Positions 50,750 through 58,414 of a stretch of 64,000 nucleotides of DNA are shown here, piece by piece. The translations under genes and the position numbers were made by a program. This DNA is from Phycisphaeraceae bacterium (GTDB lineage: Bacteria > Planctomycetota > Phycisphaerae > Phycisphaerales > UBA1924). Under the pieces are notes generated by a model. The model saw only the letters and a program-made list of their open reading frames with translations. It was not told the DNA's origin and ran no database searches. Each line of letters starts with the position of its first letter. Positions within the stretch are counted from its first letter, which is position 1. The stretch covers positions 1,116,001 to 1,180,000 of the forward strand of contig JAHBXF010000001.1 in assembly GCA_019636615.1 (NCBI GenBank). The letters run 5' to 3'.

Positions 50750-52024
50750 TCAGTCGGGCATCTCGTCGGGGTCAAGGTCTGGCAGGAAGAGGTCGTCGTC
50801 GAAGCGGATGCCCGGCTCTTCGGGATCAACGCGCGGCACCTTGGTGGGGTCGTTGGGCTTGAGCAGTGATTCAACCGTGCCGCAGATGGCATCAACCTTG
50901 AACTGCGGCAGCGCGAAGGCCCAGCGCGACCACGACGTGTTCCAGCGTTCGACATCGGCGCGCAGCGACTCGCGGATGACCCGCGCCGCCTCGTCGATGA
51001 TCTCTTCTTTGGGCGGCGCGGCGTCGAGGTCTGCCCCGGTGTTGGCCGCGGGCGGCTGCGCTTCGCCGGCGGGGTTGGTGTCGGCGGGCGGCGGGATGAA
51101 AGCGGCCGAGAAGGCGGCCCACGTCTTGCCGTCTTTGGCGACGCAGCGGATGTCGATGGTGCGGCCGTCGAAACAGCGGAACTGCGTGTGGATGACATCG
51201 CCGGCGGACCAGTCGAGGTCGTTGATGGGCGCGACATCATCGAAGGAGATGTAGCCCAGGGCCTGCGAGAGGCGCGTCGGGGCGAAGTCGTCGCGCAGTT
51301 CGCGGTCTGGCGGCAGTTCCAGCAGCGTCATGCGCGCATCGTCTGGCGTGGCGCGGGCCACGGTGAACTGCTCGCCGTCGGGGTGGGTGATGGTGACGCC
51401 CTGAACCTTGTCGCCCGGCAGTTCGAGGATGACGCGGTCGGCGAAGAAGAGAGGATCGGGCTGGAACTCGAGCGCGCCTTCGACAAGGTAAGACTGCGCC
51501 CGCCCGTCGGGGCGCACATAGAAGCGTGCGCCCTCGCCGATGCCCAGCGGGTCGGCGTTCTGCGCCCATTCGCGCTTGCCGACGATGAGCGAGGCGATGG
51601 GCGAGTTGTCGGCCGCGTGAAGCGTGACGAGCGTGGAGCGCGCGCCCGGGGCGAGGGGGTCGCCCACGTCGAGGCGGTCGTACAACTCGGGGAGCGCGGT
51701 CTTGGCCTCGATGATCTTCGCGCCCGCCAGCGCCGAGAGGATGGGGCGCACCGTCTCGGCGCGCGCGGGGAAGCCCTGCCGGCTTTCGATGAGCCAGCCC
51801 GCGCCGGTGGCGTCGCGGGCGAGCGTGGCCTGGGCCTGGTCGCGGCGGATGGTGATGCGCGCGACATCGCCGGTGCGTGAGGCGAGGCCGGGGAAGAGGG
51901 GTGCGCCCTGGCCGGCGGTCGCGGCGGCGGGGCCGGAGGGGGCGCGCTTGGCCACCACGAGGTAGGCAACGCCGCAGAGGAGGGCCGCCGCGCCGGCGAG
52001 CATGGCGAGGTTTTTGTTGTTCAT
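50750..52024 (-). CDS. DUF4340-domain membrane-anchored protein (Gld-type cluster)
   Basis: The 424-residue protein has one N-terminal transmembrane helix (NLAMLAGAAALLCGVAYLVV). A periplasmic region with the repeated DUF4340 pattern follows: DVARITIRRDQAQATLARDA, PELYDRLDVGDPLAPGARST, IASLIVGKREWAQNADPLGI and ARFYVRPDGRAQSYLVEG. DUF4340 proteins usually sit beside GldG-type ABC genes, as here: it is the last gene of the four-gene minus-strand cluster, 57 bases after gldG. The C-terminal 120 residues are acidic and less conserved. Confidence 0.85.
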   Translation of the reverse strand: MNNKNLAMLAGAAALLCGVAYLVVAKRAPSGPAAATAGQGAPLFPGLASRTGDVARITIRRDQAQATLARDATGAGWLIESRQGFPARAETVRPILSALAGAKIIEAKTALPELYDRLDVGDPLAPGARSTLVTLHAADNSPIASLIVGKREWAQNADPLGIGEGARFYVRPDGRAQSYLVEGALEFQPDPLFFADRVILELPGDKVQGVTITHPDGEQFTVARATPDDARMTLLELPPDRELRDDFAPTRLSQALGYISFDDVAPINDLDWSAGDVIHTQFRCFDGRTIDIRCVAKDGKTWAAFSAAFIPPPADTNPAGEAQPPAANTGADLDAAPPKEEIIDEAARVIRESLRADVERWNTSWSRWAFALPQFKVDAICGTVESLLKPNDPTKVPRVDPEEPGIRFDDDLFLPDLDPDEMPD

Positions 52025-52081
52025 CGTGCTGTGGTTCCGTGGCGGGTGCGAGAGAGGTTGATCGGGTTAGGGGGGTGAGGG

Positions 52082-53992
52082 TCAGTCGCGGGTGGCGGCG
52101 CGTCGGCGCGAGACGCGGTACCAGCCCAGGGCCAGGGCCCCGAGCGAGACGAGGATGGGGATGAGGCCGATGTTGATGAACTTGAGGAGGGTGCCCAGGC
52201 GTTCGATGTCGGCGTTGAGGCCGGCGCGCACCTCGCGCAGTTCCTTGCGCTTGTCAGAGAAGACCTTGAGCATGTTCTGCCACTCGGCTTCCTGCTCTGG
52301 GGTGAAGATGAGGGCTTCTTCGGCGGACTTCCTGGCCTGCAGTTCGTTGATGCGGGCGCGGGTCTCTTCGACCTCGCGTTCGAGTTCCTGAGACTTGGCC
52401 AGCAGGTTCTGCTCGGCGCGCCGGCGCATTTCTTCGACGCGTTTGAAGGGTCGCGCGGCCTCCTGGCGGGCGCGCACCGAGATGAGGTCGGTCGAGCCGC
52501 TGAGGTTGTCGAGGGCGGTCATGATGAAGTCGCCGTTGTTGGCGACCTTCTGCGCGAAGGGCGTGCCCAGGAAGTCGCGCACGCGCACCCACATGAAGTC
52601 GGCGGCGAAGTCGGCGTCGGCCACGAGGATGACGTTGATGGGGCCTTCGCTCTGGGCCTTGTGCGCCGCGGTGGGGGGCAGGCCGTCGCCGGGGCCCGGT
52701 GCGCCGTCGGGGAAGGCGCTTCGCACCGCGCCCGAGAGGCGCGCGGCGACGGTGAGCGGCGCCGACCCCGGGATGAAACTGCGCAGCAGGGTTTTGGGGT
52801 CGTTCATCAGCATCATGAGGTCGGTGGACATCTCCATGGCGCGATCGCCGGTGGTGGCCAGCGGGGTGATGGCCGCGGCGGGGCCGCCTTCGAGGGCGCG
52901 CCCGCGGATGAAGCCCGAGGTGGCGAAGTTGAGCACGCCGAGTTGGCCGGTGATGGGGTCTTCTTTGGAGAGGTTGTCGCTCTTGAGCGACATGTACGCG
53001 ACGTGCTGCACGGTCTCGGGGCGGTTGCGCGGGCCGACGCTGACGGAGATGGCGTTGTCGAGGTCGGCGGCGATGCGCGACGGGGGAACTTCGACGCCCC
53101 AGGCGTGGAGGAGGCGGTCGAGGTTTGAAGCGCCGGCGGATGGGGGCATGCCGGGCTGCTGCTGCGGGTCGCGGTCGTTCTCGCAGTAGGGATCGACAAA
53201 GAGAAGGGCGCGCCCGCCGCCGAGGATGAACTGGTCGATGGCGTAGAGCGTGGTGTCGGGGAGGTCTTTGGGGTGCAGGACCATGAGCACGCTGACATCG
53301 GGGTCTACCGAGGAGAGGTCGCGGCCCAGGTTTTTGATCTCGAAGGTGCCGCCGATCTCGGTGGAGATGTACCAGGGGGGCGTCTGGCGCGGCTGGCGGG
53401 TCATGGGGTCGATGGTGAAGCCGCCCTCGATCTGCAGGCCGGCGATGAGGCCGACGATTTTCTTCTTCGGGTTGGCCAGGGAGTAGATGAGCCTGCTGAG
53501 GTCGTATTCGAGGAAGCGTTCTTTCTGCGGGTCGAAGAAGGGGATGACCTCGCGGCCGTCGGCGGAGTTGACGCCCACGAGGCCGAAGTAGAGGTTCTCG
53601 CCCTGCTGGTTGAGGGGCACGCCGACGATGCCGGCGGCGACGGCCTGGTCTTCGGCCTCGCTGAAGGGCGCGGGGTCGATGACGGTGAGAATGATTTTGC
53701 CGCCGCTGACGCGGGCGTATTCCTCGAGGAGTTCACGGACGCGCTGGGCGTAGGTCTGCACGACGGGGCGGCCCTGCGCGAGGCGCGAGGTGTAGTAGAA
53801 GGTGAGTTTGACGGGCTCGGCGGGGCTCTGGGCGATGTTGCGCGAGCCCTGGGTGAGGGTGTACATGCCGCCGCGGGTGGCGTCGAGGCGCACGCCGCGC
53901 AGGCCGAAGCCGGCGATCATGTTGACGGCGATGAAGACGACGAGTGTCGCGATGAGCGTGCCGACGAGGGTGGCGTTTCGTCCGAGGTTCAT
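52082..53992 (-). CDS. gldG: GldG-like ABC-type auxiliary protein
   Basis: The 636-residue protein has an N-terminal transmembrane helix (LVGTLIATLVVFIAVNMIAG) and a large extracytoplasmic domain of the ABC_transp_aux type (YTLTQGSRNIAQSP, FYYTSRLAQGRPV, VRELLEEYARVSGGKI, FGLVGVNSADGREVIPFF). A coiled coil (QELEREVEETRARINELQAR) and a C-terminal transmembrane helix (LIPILVSLGALALGWY) follow. GldG works with GldA and GldF; in Bacteroidetes these are linked to gliding, but planctomycetes have the set without known gliding. It follows the permease gene by 53 bases. Confidence 0.87.
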   Translation of the reverse strand: MNLGRNATLVGTLIATLVVFIAVNMIAGFGLRGVRLDATRGGMYTLTQGSRNIAQSPAEPVKLTFYYTSRLAQGRPVVQTYAQRVRELLEEYARVSGGKIILTVIDPAPFSEAEDQAVAAGIVGVPLNQQGENLYFGLVGVNSADGREVIPFFDPQKERFLEYDLSRLIYSLANPKKKIVGLIAGLQIEGGFTIDPMTRQPRQTPPWYISTEIGGTFEIKNLGRDLSSVDPDVSVLMVLHPKDLPDTTLYAIDQFILGGGRALLFVDPYCENDRDPQQQPGMPPSAGASNLDRLLHAWGVEVPPSRIAADLDNAISVSVGPRNRPETVQHVAYMSLKSDNLSKEDPITGQLGVLNFATSGFIRGRALEGGPAAAITPLATTGDRAMEMSTDLMMLMNDPKTLLRSFIPGSAPLTVAARLSGAVRSAFPDGAPGPGDGLPPTAAHKAQSEGPINVILVADADFAADFMWVRVRDFLGTPFAQKVANNGDFIMTALDNLSGSTDLISVRARQEAARPFKRVEEMRRRAEQNLLAKSQELEREVEETRARINELQARKSAEEALIFTPEQEAEWQNMLKVFSDKRKELREVRAGLNADIERLGTLLKFINIGLIPILVSLGALALGWYRVSRRRAATRD

Positions 53993-54045
53993 GCGTGAGG
54001 GTCCTTGGGAGTGGTTGCGGGTGAAGAGGGGCGCGCCGGGGCGGG

Positions 54046-54777
54046 TCAGGCTTTTCGGGCCTCGAGCACGGCGGCGTTGATGAAGAGGCACAGGGCGATG
54101 AGGCTGGCGAAGAAGATGAGGTCGCGCAGGTCGATGACGCCCTTGGCGATGGAGTCAAAGCGCGTGAGGAAACTGAAGCCGGCGATGGTGTCGACCAGGG
54201 CGGGAGGGGCCCAGCCGCTGAGGAAGTCTGTGACGGGTGTGAAGCCGGCGAGGAGGAAGCCGAAGCAGAGGACCACGGCGATGATGAAGGCGATGACCTG
54301 GCTTTTGGTGGCGGCCGACACGCAGGCGCCGACGGCGAGGAAGCCCCCGGCCATGAGGAAACTGCCGATGTAGCCGGTGAAGATCGCGCCGTTGTCGGGC
54401 TCGCCGAGGTAGTTGACGGTGATCCACACGGGGAAGGTGAGGGCGAGGGCGACGCCGGCGAAGAGCCACGCGGCGGCGAACTTGCCGGCCACGGCCCCGG
54501 CGCGGCTGACGGGGAGGGTCATGAGCAGTTCGATGGTGCCGCTCTTGCGTTCTTCGGCCCAGAGGCGCATGGAGATGGCGGGGATGAGGAAGAGGTAGAG
54601 CCAGGGGTGGAAGTCGAAGAAGGGGCGCAGGTCGGACTGGTTGCGCTCGAAGAAGCCGCCGAGTTGGAAGGTGAAGACCCCCGTGAGCACGAGGAAGATG
54701 ACGATGAAGACATAGGCGACGGGCGTGACGAAGTAGCCCGCGAGTTCGCGTTTGAGGATCGGGATGAAGCCGTGCAT
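54046..54777 (-). CDS. gldF: ABC-2-type permease, GldF-like
   Basis: The 243-residue protein has six membrane segments, starting with HGFIPILKRELAGYFVTPVA and VFIVIFLVLTGVFTF. The ABC-2 signature is LWAEERKSGTIELLMTLPVS. It forms the membrane channel for the ATPase encoded upstream. 75 bases separate the genes, which include the AT-rich motif TATCTATATATGGATA near 54838. Confidence 0.92.
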   Translation of the reverse strand: MHGFIPILKRELAGYFVTPVAYVFIVIFLVLTGVFTFQLGGFFERNQSDLRPFFDFHPWLYLFLIPAISMRLWAEERKSGTIELLMTLPVSRAGAVAGKFAAAWLFAGVALALTFPVWITVNYLGEPDNGAIFTGYIGSFLMAGGFLAVGACVSAATKSQVIAFIIAVVLCFGFLLAGFTPVTDFLSGWAPPALVDTIAGFSFLTRFDSIAKGVIDLRDLIFFASLIALCLFINAAVLEARKA

Positions 54778-54852
54778 CTGCTGAGTCTCCTGCGCTTGGG
54801 GCGCTCTGGCGGGCGGTTGCCCGTCGGCGGCGGGTGTATCTATATATGGATA

Positions 54853-55881
54853 TCAGGCGGCGCCCGCGGGGGCGGCTTTGGTGGGCTGGGGCTGATTGGC
54901 GGTGGTGAGGTCGCGGAAGACATCGTCGAGGCGGCCGGCCTCGACGCGCATGAGGTCGACCTGCCACCCCTTGCTCTTGATGAGGTGGCTGACTTCGGGT
55001 GCGATGGCTTTGCCGCGCGAGGCCAGAACGGTGCAGCGCACCTGGGTGCCGTCGGGGGTCGAGGAGGTGCCGAGGTCTTCGACATCGGCGACGCCGGCGA
55101 TGCGACGGAGTTCATCGAAGACCATGACGCCCGGGGGAGGGACGAGGGCGAGGGTGACGGCGTTGTGGTAGCGGCTCTTGCTCATGAACTCGGCGGGGGT
55201 GCAGTCGGCGACGACGCGGCCGCGCGCGATGAGGACGACGCGGGTGCAGACGGCCTCGACTTCTTCGAGGATGTGCGTGCTGAGGACGACGGCGCGGCCG
55301 CAGCCGGCGGCCCCTTCATGGGCCATGTCGCGGATGAGGGCGCGGACTTCGTGCTTCTGGTTGGGATCGAGGCCGTCGGTGGGCTCGTCCATGATGAGCA
55401 CGCGTGGTTCGTGAAGGATGGCCTGAGCCAGACCGACACGGCGCTTGAAGCCTTTGGAGAGGGTTTCGACGGGCTGGCGGAGCACGCCCTGGATGTTGGT
55501 GCGTTCGACGGCGCGGGCGATGGCCTTGCGGCCGGCCTCGCCGGTGAGGCCGCGCACCTGGGCGCAGAAGTTCAGGAAGGCTTCCGGGGTCATGTCGGCG
55601 TAGGCGGGCGCGCCTTCGGGGAGGTAGCCGATGGTGCGTTTGACATCGAGCGGGTTGACGGCGACGTCGTTGCCGCAGACGAGCGCCTGGCCTGAGGAGG
55701 GGGGGAGGAAGCCGGTGACCATTTTCATGGTGGTGCTTTTGCCTGCGCCGTTGGGGCCCAGGAAGCCCAAGACCTCGCCGCGCTCGACTTTGAAGGAGAC
55801 GCCATCGACGGCGAGGATGCCGCCGGCGTGAGGGGTGCCGAACCACTTGGTGAGGGCGCGAAGTTCGATTAATGTTTGCAA
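54853..55881 (-). CDS. gldA: ABC transporter ATPase, GldA-like
   Basis: The 342-residue protein has Walker A (GPNGAGKSTTMKM), the Q-loop region (RTIGYLPEGAPAYADMT), a signature motif altered to LSKGFKRRVGLAQAI, Walker B (LIMDEPTDGLDPNQ) and the switch His (LSTHILEEVEA). The C-terminal 100 residues resemble the DUF4162-like domain of drug-type ABC-2 ATPases. There is no nearby ATG; the TTG at 55881 (MQTLIELRALTKWFG) has GAGG eight bases upstream and is the probable start. It powers the GldF channel and is the first gene of the four-gene cluster. Confidence 0.92.
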   Translation of the reverse strand: MQTLIELRALTKWFGTPHAGGILAVDGVSFKVERGEVLGFLGPNGAGKSTTMKMVTGFLPPSSGQALVCGNDVAVNPLDVKRTIGYLPEGAPAYADMTPEAFLNFCAQVRGLTGEAGRKAIARAVERTNIQGVLRQPVETLSKGFKRRVGLAQAILHEPRVLIMDEPTDGLDPNQKHEVRALIRDMAHEGAAGCGRAVVLSTHILEEVEAVCTRVVLIARGRVVADCTPAEFMSKSRYHNAVTLALVPPPGVMVFDELRRIAGVADVEDLGTSSTPDGTQVRCTVLASRGKAIAPEVSHLIKSKGWQVDLMRVEAGRLDDVFRDLTTANQPQPTKAAPAGAA

Positions 55882-56132
55882 GGTGTTACCTCTATGTCGG
55901 GATATAGGGCCTTGTTGCCGGTTGGTCTGGCGATGGGTCCGCAAAGGTCGCGCACACAAGGGAAGTGGAGGGTAGTTTATCGGGCAGAGGGAGCGCGGCC
56001 CGCAAGACCGGAGGAAACCGCACGCGGCGCGGTGTGATTCGCGGGAAGGGGCTTGCCGTTCGGCCGGTGGAAATGGATGGTGTTGGGGACGGATTCCTTC
56101 TCTCATCTCCCTCTCTCCCTGGAATCTCCCTC

Positions 56133-56579
56133 ATGACACCATCGTCCCCGAACGAGGCGACACTCAACGCCGACCGCTGCTTTCGACTGTTTGAGAACGA
56201 GCACCTGACGCTCGTGCGCATCGACGTGGCGCCGTGGCGTGATGAGCATGTCAACGGCCTGGCCTCTCGGCTGTCGGAGATCGCGGGGCACGCGTCTGGG
56301 CGGGTGACGCTGGATCTTTCGGTGGTCGAGGATTATTCGTGGCCGTGGATCCGTTCGATCATCGACCTCGCGGCCGTGTGCGACAGCATGGGCGGCGAGT
56401 TGAAGATTCAGGGGATGAACGAGGAGGGCAAGCGCCTGCTGAAGGCCAACCGCACCTTGCAGCGGCCTGTGCCATCGTTCTCGCGCCGGCCCGAGCCGCA
56501 GTCGCTGCACCCGCCCCCGGCGAGGGCGTATCAGCCCCGTTCGCAGGAACGCGGGCCGACGAAACTTCGCGCGGCGTGA
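56133..56579 (+). CDS. STAS-like domain protein (non-canonical phosphosite)
   Basis: The 148-residue protein has a STAS/anti-anti-sigma pattern: LVRIDVAPWRDEHVNGLASR, then VTLDLSVVEDYSWPWIRSII, then GGELKIQGMNEEGKRLL. At the position where anti-sigma antagonists carry the phosphorylatable serine (DSSG) it has YSWPW, which lacks the D-S-S/T-G context. A Pro/Arg-rich tail follows. It is followed after 93 bases by a second STAS-like gene. A role in protein scaffolding rather than classical partner switching is possible. Confidence 0.65.
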   Translation: MTPSSPNEATLNADRCFRLFENEHLTLVRIDVAPWRDEHVNGLASRLSEIAGHASGRVTLDLSVVEDYSWPWIRSIIDLAAVCDSMGGELKIQGMNEEGKRLLKANRTLQRPVPSFSRRPEPQSLHPPPARAYQPRSQERGPTKLRAA

Positions 56580-56672
56580 TGGCCGCGGGGGTTTGCTGCA
56601 CCCCCGCGCCCGAACTCTCCTGCTTGTTTTCGCTCACCCAGGCACCGGCACACCTTCAAGGAGGCTCTCATC

Positions 56673-57095
56673 ATGTTCCTTTCACGCGGCTCGACGGCCA
56701 CCCGGCGAGCCGAACCCCCCCAGCCCGACAGTGGTCCCACGATGCACGTGGACCTGCCACCCCTGCCGCAGACGCTCTTCACGCTCGAGGACATCAACGG
56801 CATGAACTTTGTGCGCATCGACTGTCCTGCGCTTCGTGAGCGGCAGGCGTACGCCCTGACCGACCCGCTGCTGGGGCTGGCCGACAGGGCGCAGGGGCGC
56901 GTGACCATCGACATGACCAAGGTTGCCGCCTTCTGCTGCGCCTGGCTCAACGTGATGGTTGAGTTGTCGAAGCGGTGCAAGCAGCGGGGCGGAGAGTTGA
57001 TCATCACCGGCCTGAACCAGCAGAGCGAGCACATGCTCAGGCAGTTCGGCATGCACAAGCAGTTCAAAATCGTGAACGCTGGGCGTGCTGCGTAG
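56673..57095 (+). CDS. STAS-like domain protein (non-canonical phosphosite)
   Basis: The 140-residue protein has the STAS fold pattern: LFTLEDINGMNFVRIDCPAL, then RVTIDMTKVAAFCCAWLNVM, then RGGELIITGLNQQSEHMLRQ and FGMHKQFKIV. FCCAW replaces the DSSG phosphosite, so regulation by an anti-sigma kinase is unlikely in the usual form. AAGGAGG before the ATG is an ideal ribosome binding site, so expression is probably strong. It forms a pair with the preceding gene. Confidence 0.75.
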   Translation: MFLSRGSTATRRAEPPQPDSGPTMHVDLPPLPQTLFTLEDINGMNFVRIDCPALRERQAYALTDPLLGLADRAQGRVTIDMTKVAAFCCAWLNVMVELSKRCKQRGGELIITGLNQQSEHMLRQFGMHKQFKIVNAGRAA

Positions 57096-57285
57096 CGGGC
57101 GGGTGCGCGGCGGCCGAGAGAGACCGCCCATGTGTCCCCCGAGCCCGCGGCGCGGGCCTTCCACGCGGCGATGTCACAACCAGGAGGTGGCCCGATGGAG
57201 AGTTGCGGGCCCGGTGCGTTGAGGGAGACGCGCCGGGCCCGTGTTGCTGCGCGTGCGGCGGGGGCTCCTATGCTTGCGGCCAACC

Positions 57286-58323
57286 GTGGAAACCACCGTA
57301 CGAATCACCAGCGGGTCGGATCGGGTCGCCGTGCTCGGGCCGTCGGAGCGCAACCTCAAGATGATCCGCGAGGCGCTGGGGGTGCACGTCTCGGCGCGTG
57401 AGGGGAAGGTGGTGCTCAGCGGCGACAGCGAGCGGGTGGAGATGGCGCGCGGGGTGCTCGAAGACCTGATCCACGCGGCGTCGCGCAAGCAGGCCCTGAC
57501 ACGTCAGCAGGTGCTCGACCTGATCTCGGAACACGCCGCGGCCCCGCGCGATGAAGAGGATGGCGGCGGGGAACTGGGCGCGGCGTGGGATGGGCGGCTG
57601 AATGTCTTTGTGGCGGGGCGCATGGTGCGTGCCCGCACGCCCAACCAGCAGCGGTACATCGACGCGATCCGCGACAACGACCTTGTCTTTGGCCTTGGGC
57701 CGGCGGGCACGGGCAAGACCTACCTGGCGGTCGCCGCGGCGGTGCACCTGCTCAAGAGCGGGCGCGTGAAGCGCATCGTGCTGACGCGCCCGGCCGTCGA
57801 GGCGGGCGAGCGGCTGGGCTTTCTGCCCGGCGATGTGCGCGCCAAGGTGAACCCGTACCTGCGGCCGCTCTTTGATGCGCTCAACGACATGATGGAGTTC
57901 ACCGCCCTGCGGCGGTGCATGGAGAGCGACGTGATCGAGGTATCGCCCCTGGCCTTCATGCGCGGGCGAACGCTGAACAGTTCGTTCGTGATTCTTGACG
58001 AGGCGCAGAACGCCACGAAGGGGCAGATGAAGATGTTCCTGACGCGGCTGGGCCACGGGAGCAAGATGGTCGTGACGGGCGACCCATCTCAGACCGACCT
58101 GGACGATGCGGCCGATTGCGGGCTTGTGGACGCGGCGGGAAAACTGGCACGCACCCCGGGCGTGGGGTTTGTGGGCTTCACGCGCGAGGATGTGGTGCGG
58201 CACACCCTGGTGCAGCGGATCATCGAGGCGTATGGGGATGAGTTGCCCGCGCGCACCCCGCGGCGTCGGGGTTCGGGGCGGGGGGCGCCGCCGGAACGGG
58301 GGAGTTCCCCTGCCGGCGAGTGA
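57286..58323 (+). CDS. phoH: PhoH-family ATPase
   Basis: The product of about 345 residues is a PhoH-like protein: an N-terminal KH-like region (LGPSERNLKMIREALGVHVS) followed by the P-loop ATPase (TPNQQRYIDAIRDNDLVFGL, then Walker A GPAGTGKTYLAVA). Next come LTRPAVEAGERLGFLPGD and Walker B (FVILDEAQNAT). PhoH proteins are probably RNA-linked ATPases, usually next to the 7TM-HD gene and ybeY. The likely start is GTG 57286 or GTG 57241, with the family N-terminus favouring the former. Confidence 0.93.
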   Translation: METTVRITSGSDRVAVLGPSERNLKMIREALGVHVSAREGKVVLSGDSERVEMARGVLEDLIHAASRKQALTRQQVLDLISEHAAAPRDEEDGGGELGAAWDGRLNVFVAGRMVRARTPNQQRYIDAIRDNDLVFGLGPAGTGKTYLAVAAAVHLLKSGRVKRIVLTRPAVEAGERLGFLPGDVRAKVNPYLRPLFDALNDMMEFTALRRCMESDVIEVSPLAFMRGRTLNSSFVILDEAQNATKGQMKMFLTRLGHGSKMVVTGDPSQTDLDDAADCGLVDAAGKLARTPGVGFVGFTREDVVRHTLVQRIIEAYGDELPARTPRRRGSGRGAPPERGSSPAGE

Positions 58324-58414
58324 TGTTTGGATTTTGGCTGGAACTCTCGGCCCGGAAGTTGCGAGGGGTGCTATGGTTTTGCTTCTCTGATGCCGCGCGT
58401 TCGCGGCGGGCTGC

